DNA from: Candidatus Saccharimonadota bacterium
Lineage (GTDB): Bacteria > Patescibacteriota > Saccharimonadia > Saccharimonadales > Saccharimonadaceae
Direction of reading: 5' to 3'
Assembly (NCBI GenBank): GCA_018064165.1
Contig: JAGOZV010000023.1
Location: 1 to 5,919, forward strand
Length of the DNA stretch: 5,919 nucleotides
Part shown: positions 1-4,678 of the stretch, piece after piece
How positions within the stretch are numbered: position 1 is the first letter of the stretch
Layout of the letters: each line of letters begins with the position of its first letter
Notes under the pieces: generated by a model
Seen by the model: only the letters and a program-made list of their open reading frames with translations
Databases searched by the model: none
What the model was told of the DNA's origin: nothing
Made by a program: the position numbers and the translations under genes

Positions 1-191
1 CCAATTTCTTTGCGCACTTGTTTAGAGTTTGTTTTTATCTCGGTACGAGCCATGCGATCGGTGCGCTTAGACATGCGAGAGTTAGAATGACTGATTTCGC
101 TTGTTTTAGATTGAAAACGTTTTTCACCTAAGCCATCGTCGGCACGACGAGGCACAAAACCATCCAAGGAATTCTTGTTATTCTTCTTCAT
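1..191 (-). CDS. Unrecognised basic protein, N-terminal fragment (3' end outside window)
   Basis: An open frame runs from ATG at 191-189 to the left edge without a stop, giving 63 codons plus two bases. It starts MKKNNKNSLDGFVPRRADDG and continues as a hydrophilic stretch rich in Lys, Arg, Ser and Thr. It shows no signal peptide, membrane span or catalytic motif. The composition suggests a disordered, probably cytoplasmic N-terminal arm of a longer protein. I chose this ATG because the alternative at 201-199 reaches a stop after seven codons. There is no Shine-Dalgarno sequence upstream, but a TATACT box lies 14 bp before the start. The gene is divergent from lepB and shares a 130-bp spacer with it. 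I do not recognise the family. The reading frame itself is fairly secure, because it is open throughout with codons similar to its neighbours; the function is unknown. Confidence 0.7.
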   Translation of the reverse strand, partial: MKKNNKNSLDGFVPRRADDGLGEKRFQSKTSEISHSNSRMSKRTDRMARTEIKTNSKQVRKEI

Positions 192-204
192 AAATGCTCA
201 TACT

Positions 205-210
205 AGTATA
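205..210 (-). promoter_or_regulatory. Possible -10 box for the leftward gene
   Basis: On the minus strand TATACT matches the sigma-70 -10 consensus at five of six positions. It would start transcription near 198, about 7 nt before the ATG at 191. I find no good -35 hexamer at 16-18 bp, so this is a weak call. It fits the short-leader pattern seen at lepB and parA. Confidence 0.35.
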
Positions 211-282
211 ACTTAATTGCTAAATAATTTATAGCTTTTCTGCATTAGACGCGCATAAAAGGGCAAAAAAATAAAAAGTATA

Positions 283-311
283 CTGACTATTTCGCTAAAA
301 CAGAGTATAAT
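283..311 (+). promoter_or_regulatory. lepB promoter with a near-leaderless start
   Basis: A perfect TATAAT -10 box (306-311) is preceded by CTGACT (283-288), which matches TTGACA at four of six positions, with an optimal 17-bp spacer. The expected transcription start is about 318, only four bases before the lepB ATG at 322. No Shine-Dalgarno-like sequence lies between the box and the start codon, so translation probably starts on a leaderless or nearly leaderless mRNA. The box positions are seen directly; the transcription start is inferred from standard sigma-70 geometry. Confidence 0.65.
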
Positions 312-321
312 CATTACAGTA

Positions 322-927
322 ATGAAGAAAGCAAATTTTTTCGACAGACACCCTGTTCTGCAAGATGCTATTGGCGTAGCTTTTTTTATCATTAGCGTAA
401 TTATAGGTACAATTATAATAAACAGTTTTGTTTTCCGTAGCTACAGTGTTCTGGGCCCAAGTATGGAAAGTACACTTTACACTAACGACCGACTAATAGT
501 AAATCGCGTGCCGAGTACTATTTCTCATATATTTAATCAAACATGGGTTCCCGATCGAGGCAACATTATAGTTTTCAAAAATCCTCAAATTTCTACTGGT
601 TTGGGCGATGAATATTTAGTCAAACGCGTTATTGGACTACCAGGCGAGCGCGTTGTTGTAGAGGACGGCAAAATTACTGTATATAATAACGAAAATCCAA
701 ATGGGTTTAACCCAGACTCCCTAGAATCGGGTGGCGAGCCTGGCTCCCCCACCTCTGGTAGCATAGATATTACAGTGCCAGATAATGAAGTCTTTGTTTC
801 CGGCGATCATCGACAAAACGGTTTTTCCTATGATTCACGAAATGGCTTAGGCACGGTTCCTCTATACGACGTAATCGGACCTGTAACCATTAGAATATTC
901 CCCTTTAATAAAATGACATTCTTCTAA
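322..927 (+). CDS. lepB: Signal peptidase I (LepB/SipS type)
   Basis: This is a membrane serine protease that cleaves signal peptides from exported preproteins on the outer face of the cytoplasmic membrane. The 201-residue product has the short Gram-positive-like architecture: a cytoplasmic basic start, one membrane span at about residues 16-36, then the extracytoplasmic catalytic domain. The nucleophile is Ser47 in GPSMESTL, where the family consensus is SMxPTL, so the usual Pro is Ser here. The general base is Lys101 in YLVKRVIGLPGE. The conserved GD(N/H)R and SxDSR boxes appear as SGDHRQNG (160-167) and SYDSRNGLG (169-177). It ends by a stop 14 bp from the convergent parB stop. The start at 322 is favoured because it gives the correct N-terminus and sits just after a strong -10 box; there is no ribosome-binding site. 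It is a candidate enzyme for the signal peptide of the surface protein encoded at 3105-4634. The family call is very safe. Confidence 0.96.
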   Translation: MKKANFFDRHPVLQDAIGVAFFIISVIIGTIIINSFVFRSYSVLGPSMESTLYTNDRLIVNRVPSTISHIFNQTWVPDRGNIIVFKNPQISTGLGDEYLVKRVIGLPGERVVVEDGKITVYNNENPNGFNPDSLESGGEPGSPTSGSIDITVPDNEVFVSGDHRQNGFSYDSRNGLGTVPLYDVIGPVTIRIFPFNKMTFF

Positions 928-941
928 AAGTAAGAGGAAAT

Positions 942-1832
942 TTAAATTAAATTAACTAGACGATCAAACTCTGATTGGTCTTTAAACTTAATAATTAAAG
1001 AACCCGAACCTTTGGCGTTAGATTTTACGCTTACTTTTGTTTTTAGTTTAGTGGACAAATTTTCGGCACGCTTGTAATAGTTTTCTTGTAATGCAGAAGT
1101 TGCTTCAACGCCTTTTGACGTAGACTGTTTTTCTTTGTCTTTCAAGCCTTTTATGTGGCTTTCAATACGTCGTGCGCTCCAACTTTCTTTAATTATAGCG
1201 GTACTTATTTTAATGGCATCTTCTTGCTTTAGGCCAATTAATGGACGAGCCTGGCCTTCTGTTAACTTTCCGGTAACGATAAGCTCTTGAACTTGTTTCG
1301 GTAACCGCAAAAGGCGCATAGTATTACTAACGGCGCTTACAGATTTATTACCAACTCTTGCGCCAATTTGATCAATATTTAAATTAAATTGGTCTTTTAG
1401 CTTTTGGTAAGCGGTGGCAGTTTCAATTGCGTTTAAATCTCGACGCTGAAGGTTTTCAATTAATGAAACCTCTAGTCGATTTTGACTGTTCAAGCTTCTT
1501 ACAAGCGCTGGGATTTCGGAAAGGCCGGCTAATTTAGAAGCCCTGTATCGTCTTTCTCCAGCTACAATAATATATTCGTTATTGCTTTTAACCACAACAA
1601 TTGGCTGCAATACACCATGCTCTTTAATAGAAAGCGCCAATTCCTCTAAACCTTCTTTGTCGAAGTGGCGACGAGGCTGCGAAGGGTCGGCCTTAACCTT
1701 AGATAAAAGAATACTCTTTAAAGAAGTAAGTTTTTTGTCTTCTGACGCAGTAATATCAAAAGTATCGTCTAGTAAGTCTGTTGGGATTAAGCTTTCAAAC
1801 CCACGACCAAGCCCATGTTTATTTTTCGACAC
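942..1832 (-). CDS. parB: Chromosome-partitioning protein ParB
   Basis: ParB is the centromere-binding CTPase clamp that loads at parS sites and works with ParA to segregate the replication origin. The 296-residue protein has the full family layout. The N-terminal GLGRGFESLIP (7-17) is the ParA-interacting element. The ParB/Srx domain spans about 40-135, with DPSQPRRHFD (49-58), the nucleotide-binding GERRYRAS (92-99) and ENLQRRDLNAIE (126-137). A helix-turn-helix follows at about 152-175 (IDQIGARVGNKSVSAVSNTMRLL), and the C-terminal dimerisation domain (about 252-296) ends in RLVNLI. The start is GTG at 1832-1830, supported by a strong Shine-Dalgarno sequence eight bases upstream and inside parA. 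The first 14 bases overlap the end of parA, implying translational coupling. It belongs to the chromosomal (Spo0J-like) rather than plasmid subtype by motif content. No canonical parS site is visible in this window. Confidence 0.96.
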   Translation of the reverse strand: MSKNKHGLGRGFESLIPTDLLDDTFDITASEDKKLTSLKSILLSKVKADPSQPRRHFDKEGLEELALSIKEHGVLQPIVVVKSNNEYIIVAGERRYRASKLAGLSEIPALVRSLNSQNRLEVSLIENLQRRDLNAIETATAYQKLKDQFNLNIDQIGARVGNKSVSAVSNTMRLLRLPKQVQELIVTGKLTEGQARPLIGLKQEDAIKISTAIIKESWSARRIESHIKGLKDKEKQSTSKGVEATSALQENYYKRAENLSTKLKTKVSVKSNAKGSGSLIIKFKDQSEFDRLVNLI

Positions 1833-2586
1833 GCTTGATTACCTCCTTAGCTAGCGCCTTATACGCCCGAGCGCCTTTTGAAAATTTATCATAAACACCA
1901 ATTGGCACACCATGGCTTGGCGCCTCTGCCACCCTAATATTTCTTGGAATAACAGTGTCAAATACTTTCCCTGGGAAATGCTTCTTTATTTCTTCGTGCA
2001 CTTGGCTACTTAAGACTGTTCTAGAGTCTACCATTGTGGGAAGAACACCTATAATATCTAATTCTGGGTTCATGCCCTTTCTAATAAGCTTGACTGTTTC
2101 TAGCAACTGGCCTAAACCTTCTAACGCATAAAATTCTGTTTGAACTGGCAATAAAATATAGTTAGAAGCAATAAGCCCATTAACCGTTAGCAAGCTAAGG
2201 CTAGGTGGGCTATCTATAATAATGTAATCAAAATTATAATCGCTTGACGCAATAGCAGTTTTAAGGCGCGAAAAACGTTTGTCCGCCTGCGAAAGTTCTG
2301 CCTCTGTATTGGCAAGCGCCGGAACAGTTGGAACCACATAAAGATTTTTATAATCTGTTGGTAAAATTGCGGCGTCTAGTGTGCAACTGCCAGCCACCAC
2401 TTCGCTAGATGTGTAAATTAAATCGTTTTTATTAATGCCAAATCCACTTGTGGCATTTCCCTGCGGGTCGAAGTCTATTAAAAGTGTTTTTTTGCCACTT
2501 TTTGATAAATAATAAGCTAAATTTATAGCAGTTGTTGTTTTACCAACACCCCCCTTTTGATTAGTGACGGAAATAACTGTTGTCAT
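1819..2586 (-). CDS. parA: Chromosome-partitioning ATPase ParA (Soj type)
   Basis: ParA is a nucleoid-bound, ATP-dependent dimer whose ATPase is triggered by ParB, driving origin segregation. The 255-residue product has the deviant Walker A motif KGGVGKTT (11-18), with signature Lys11 and Lys16. The switch I segment DFDPQGNATSG (38-48) carries the catalytic Asp40, and Walker B is IIIDSPP (122-128). The C-terminal PRNIRVAEAPSHGVPI (214-229) is typical of chromosomal Soj/ParA. The length matches the short type Ib/chromosomal class, with no N-terminal DNA-binding extension such as plasmid type Ia ParA has. The ATG at 2586-2584 sits 2-3 nt after the predicted transcription start and has no Shine-Dalgarno sequence. 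parB follows with a 14-bp overlap, so the two form an operon. It is separated from rplU by a terminator-like hairpin, so it probably has independent expression. Confidence 0.97.
   Translation of the reverse strand: MTTVISVTNQKGGVGKTTTAINLAYYLSKSGKKTLLIDFDPQGNATSGFGINKNDLIYTSSEVVAGSCTLDAAILPTDYKNLYVVPTVPALANTEAELSQADKRFSRLKTAIASSDYNFDYIIIDSPPSLSLLTVNGLIASNYILLPVQTEFYALEGLGQLLETVKLIRKGMNPELDIIGVLPTMVDSRTVLSSQVHEEIKKHFPGKVFDTVIPRNIRVAEAPSHGVPIGVYDKFSKGARAYKALAKEVIKRVEK
1841..1848 (-). promoter_or_regulatory. Strong ribosome-binding site that fixes the parB GTG start
   Basis: On the minus strand the bases read AAGGAGGT, a full match to the anti-Shine-Dalgarno core, with an 8-nt spacer to the GTG at 1832-1830. 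It lies within the last codons of parA. It supports the GTG start over any internal ATG and suggests parB is translated at a good rate from the parAB message. Confidence 0.85.
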
Positions 2587-2594
2587 ATATTAAT

Positions 2595-2623
2595 ATTATA
2601 CCCGTTATAGCCTACATAAGCAA
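2595..2623 (-). promoter_or_regulatory. parAB promoter with a near-leaderless start
   Basis: On the minus strand a perfect TATAAT box (2600-2595) is preceded, with a 17-bp spacer, by TTGCTT (2623-2618), which keeps the TTG of the -35 consensus. The expected transcription start is around 2588-2589, two to three bases before the parA ATG at 2586. There is no room for a ribosome-binding site. The -35 hexamer lies immediately downstream of the hairpin at 2627-2653, as expected for a promoter placed just after the terminator of the preceding gene. Confidence 0.6.
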
Positions 2624-2626
2624 TTT

Positions 2627-2653
2627 AAAACGCCCTATTTTTTAGGACGCTTT
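2627..2653 (-). terminator. Probable intrinsic terminator of rplU
   Basis: On the minus strand AAAGCGTCCTA (2653-2643) can pair with TAGGGCGTTTT (2637-2627) around an AAAAA loop. This gives an 11-bp stem containing two G-U pairs, with the 3' arm ending in four U residues. The plus-strand version loses the wobble pairs, so the hairpin is specific to leftward transcripts. It lies about 30 bp past the rplU stop and just before the parA promoter. The U-tract is short, so termination efficiency is uncertain. Confidence 0.6.
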
Positions 2654-2681
2654 AGTATAAAGTTGAAGTTTTTAGGACAAC

Positions 2682-2990
2682 TTATTTTATTGAAGTAACT
2701 TCAATAAGTGAATATTTTTGACGGTGTCCCATTTCTTTGTGAACACGTTTTTTGGACTTGTAACGAATTACACGAACTTTGTCGCCCTTTACAAGCTCTT
2801 CTACAACTTTTGCTTTTACTTTAACATCTTTTACGGTTGGGGTGCCGACAGTAGTTTTGTCGCCATCAATAACCAACAATGCGTCAAGCGTGAGCTCTTT
2901 TGTTCCTTCCGGGAGGAGGTCCACCCGTAGGGTCTCTTTTTCGGTAACAATATATTGTTTGCCACCAACTTTTACGACTGCTTTTGTCAT
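2682..2990 (-). CDS. rplU: 50S ribosomal protein L21
   Basis: L21 binds 23S rRNA in the large ribosomal subunit. The 102-residue protein matches the usual length and fold. The start is MTKAVVKVGGKQYIV (canonical YAVIxxGGKQYxV), followed by acidic beta segments with DALLVIDGD, then the signature KVRVIRYKSKKRVHKEMGHRQKYS-type C-terminus (core GHRQ at 88-91) ending in IEVTSIK. The ATG at 2990-2988 has an AAAGGA Shine-Dalgarno sequence seven bases upstream (3003-2998). In most bacteria rplU is followed by rpmA (L27). Here the next gene downstream is parA, behind a terminator-like hairpin, so rplU appears monocistronic. It has its own extended -10 promoter, and palindromes lie at both ends of the unit. 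Confidence 0.97.
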   Translation of the reverse strand: MTKAVVKVGGKQYIVTEKETLRVDLLPEGTKELTLDALLVIDGDKTTVGTPTVKDVKVKAKVVEELVKGDKVRVIRYKSKKRVHKEMGHRQKYSLIEVTSIK

Positions 2991-3025
2991 TGATTATTCC
3001 TTTTTTCTTAATAACAATCTCATTG

Positions 3026-3054
3026 ATTATATCAGATGTCTACAGATAAGTAAA
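3026..3054 (-). promoter_or_regulatory. rplU promoter with extended -10
   Basis: On the minus strand TGATATAAT (3034-3026) is a perfect extended -10 element. TTTACT (3054-3049) lies 17 bp upstream and matches the -35 consensus at four of six positions. Transcription would begin near 3019, leaving a leader of about 28 nt that carries the AAAGGA ribosome-binding site. The -35 hexamer overlaps the outer arm of the palindrome at 3051-3078. This is the most complete promoter in the window, which fits a highly expressed ribosomal gene. Confidence 0.65.
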
Positions 3055-3078
3055 TACTCGCCCTAAGACGAGTATTTA
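3051..3078. terminator. Perfect 10-bp palindrome between the surface-protein gene and rplU
   Basis: TAAATACTCG (3051-3060) and CGAGTATTTA (3069-3078) form a perfect 10-bp stem around an 8-base loop. It lies 27 bp past the stop of the upstream surface-protein gene, so it could be part of that gene's terminator. However, no clear U-tract follows on the minus strand (CTTATC). One arm overlaps the -35 hexamer of rplU, so an operator-like or promoter-occlusion role is also possible. The palindrome is seen directly; the role is inferred. Confidence 0.5.
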
Positions 3079-3085
3079 ACTCTTA

Positions 3086-3106
3086 AAATAACTAATTTAG
3101 TTATTT
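3086..3106 (-). terminator. A/T-rich hairpin at the stop of the LPRTG surface-protein gene
   Basis: AAATAACTAA (3086-3095) and TTAGTTATTT (3097-3106) are perfect inverted copies around one base. A realistic fold has 7-8 paired bases with a 5-7 nt loop. The hairpin begins inside the TAA stop (3107-3105), and on the minus strand the 3' arm runs into TTTT. It is a weak A/U-only stem and may act together with the GC-containing palindrome eight bases after its UUUU end. Confidence 0.45.
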
Positions 3107-4634
3107 ACGAATGATTCTCATCATTTTTATTTTTATCGCTGTCATTTTTAAAGATGTCTTCCTCTACCTCTTCGTTAGTTTCCTCTGATTCTTCAGGAGT
3201 TTCCTCTATCTCTTCAGGGGTTTCCTCTGCTTTAAAATCATCTTTTTCTGGCGCATCAGTTGTAATTGTTTCTACTTCTGCGATAATATCCTCTTCAGGA
3301 GTATCTAAATCGGTTTCTTCTGTAGCGATAAACTGTTTTGGCCCCTTCTTTGAGCCTTTATGTTTACGAGCATACCAATATGCACCGCCCAACACAATTA
3401 ACGCAACCGCAACAATTGTTAAGACAATCTCAACTGGGCCAGTTCGTGGAAGCTCGCTAGGTGTAGTACCACCCGGAACTGTTGCATCTTCACAACGTGG
3501 ATCACCGTTTGGAATACCTGGTTTACACTCTTCTGGATCAACCGGCTTCTTAGGATCACATGCGTCGCCCAAATCTACAGTTGCACTGTCCGTTTTTGTA
3601 CCATTTTTAGTTACTGCAGAAATGCGATTTTTTAAAGTACATACTAAATCGTTCTTGTTATCTACCGTAACAGAATATAGGACGAAAGCGTTAGAACCCG
3701 CTGTATACGATCCAATATTTAGTCCGTCTTTAGCTATGCCATCTTGCATTGTTTTCGGCGTAGTATAGGCTACATTTTTTAGTTTTGTTGAGCCAGCAAC
3801 GAAGCTAAGGCCTGTTGGCAATTTATCTACCAAAACAACGTTATCTTGTGTGACAGTTCCAGTGTTTTTGTATTCTATTTGATAATCTAATTTATCGCCT
3901 GGTTTAGCTTTAATGCTTTTAGCCCAAGCTGTTGTGCCACTTTTGCGAACTTGCTTTACTACTTCAAAATTAGGTTGCTCTGCTTTTACGTTAAAAATTA
4001 CGTAGCCGGCATACTGGTTACACCCTGGAAGTTCGCCGTTTAAGCTGTTGTACCCAAGTGGAGCGCCAGTTCCGACAATTTGATCAGAAATCTTAGCGCC
4101 ATTAGTTGCACCAAAGTTATGAATTGTAGCAGACCCAGGTATATAACGAAGCGCAATGTCTGCGTTTGTTTTGTTGGCAAATTCTATATCATCCCAAACT
4201 TGGGTTGGCTTTGCGTTTGACGCGCCAACGTACCCAACGCTTTTTGTTCCGTCGCTACCTTTTTTAACTACTGATGGAATTTCCACCTTAGCATATGTGT
4301 TTAAAGCTACTAAATTATAGTTCTCAGCAGCATTGTTGTGATAATACACGTAGACCGTATACTCTTTTCCTGGAACTAGGCTTACTTTGTCACCAAAAGC
4401 GCTATCTGGAGCTGTTGATTCTTTAACCCTTAAAAAGCCTCTTTCATCACCCTGTTTTGGATTGTTCGTGATTGAGTTAAAGGTAATAAAACTAGCGGGC
4501 TTTTGAATCGTGAACGTTTCGCGATCTGGTCCCCAGGCATATATTGCTGACGCCGGCAAAATAATTGCAGCTAAAAACGCAGCGATTAAGGCACTTAATT
4601 TTTTTACTTTAGTATTTTTGAACATTTTTTTCAT
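3105..4634 (-). CDS. Exported surface protein: signal peptide, DUF11-like domain, LPRTG plus membrane span, acidic tail
   Basis: The 509-residue product begins with a basic segment and hydrophobic core (about 12-30) ending in PASAIYAWGP. This is a signal peptide, probably cut near residue 30 or 33. The mature N-terminus (WGPDRETFT, TFNSITNNP, GDERGF) resembles a recurring Saccharibacteria surface-protein start, recalled rather than searched. Residues about 222-355 look like a DUF11/isopeptide-type beta repeat: KPGDKLDYQIEYKNTG, then VVLVDKLPTGLSFVAGST. A proline-rich linker holds three Cys (359, 370, 381); Cys205 and Cys332 lie earlier. SELPRTG (393-399) resembles a sortase sorting signal and is followed by a span (400-421) and basic ARKHKGSKK. 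Unusually, about 80 acidic residues follow, with EETPEE repeats, where a true sorting signal would end. It may therefore be an integral membrane protein rather than wall-linked. The ATG at 4634 has AGAGGT nine bases upstream. Role unknown; adhesion or envelope structure is plausible. Confidence 0.85.
   Translation of the reverse strand: MKKMFKNTKVKKLSALIAAFLAAIILPASAIYAWGPDRETFTIQKPASFITFNSITNNPKQGDERGFLRVKESTAPDSAFGDKVSLVPGKEYTVYVYYHNNAAENYNLVALNTYAKVEIPSVVKKGSDGTKSVGYVGASNAKPTQVWDDIEFANKTNADIALRYIPGSATIHNFGATNGAKISDQIVGTGAPLGYNSLNGELPGCNQYAGYVIFNVKAEQPNFEVVKQVRKSGTTAWAKSIKAKPGDKLDYQIEYKNTGTVTQDNVVLVDKLPTGLSFVAGSTKLKNVAYTTPKTMQDGIAKDGLNIGSYTAGSNAFVLYSVTVDNKNDLVCTLKNRISAVTKNGTKTDSATVDLGDACDPKKPVDPEECKPGIPNGDPRCEDATVPGGTTPSELPRTGPVEIVLTIVAVALIVLGGAYWYARKHKGSKKGPKQFIATEETDLDTPEEDIIAEVETITTDAPEKDDFKAEETPEEIEETPEESEETNEEVEEDIFKNDSDKNKNDENHS
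3170..3232 (-). repeat. 21-bp tandem repeat coding the EETPEE units of the acidic tail
   Basis: Three consecutive 21-bp units (3170-3190, 3191-3211, 3212-3232) share the core CTTC...GTTTCCTCT on the plus strand. The last two units are nearly identical (CTTCAGGAG and CTTCAGGGG versions). They encode seven-residue blocks in the C-terminal tail, read as EETPEEI, EETPEES and the degenerate EETNEEV. The period is a multiple of three, so gain or loss of units would keep the frame. Confidence 0.75.
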
Positions 4635-4643
4635 TTCATGCTT

Positions 4644-4649
4644 ACCTCT
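4644..4649 (-). promoter_or_regulatory. Ribosome-binding site of the LPRTG surface-protein gene
   Basis: AGAGGT on the minus strand lies nine bases before the ATG at 4634-4632 and selects it over the Met three codons later, which would be 18 bases away. An earlier ATG (4639-4637), only four bases from the site, opens a two-codon frame (ATG AAA TGA). Its stop overlaps the real start as ATGA. Confidence 0.65.
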
Positions 4650-4678
4650 TTAATTTTTTATTTATGCTCACCCTCTAA

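Noticed and set aside
278..285. AGTATACT palindrome in the lepB upstream region as a second or divergent promoter
   Set aside because: It contains TATACT in both directions but no -35 hexamer at proper spacing on either strand; likely chance in A/T-rich sequence.
1582..1854. A 90-codon plus-strand frame opposite the start of parB
   Set aside because: It is antisense to confidently identified parB and parA with no initiation signals; a shadow frame.
2718..3066. Two plus-strand frames opposite rplU
   Set aside because: Both are antisense to ribosomal protein L21, whose frame is certain; compositions look like reversed coding sequence.
3154..3768. A 204-codon open frame on the plus strand, Ser-rich
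   Set aside because: It lies wholly antisense to the surface-protein gene. Its Ser/Val-rich composition is the mirror of Glu/Asp/Thr codons in the acidic tail, and it has no ribosome-binding site or recognisable motif.
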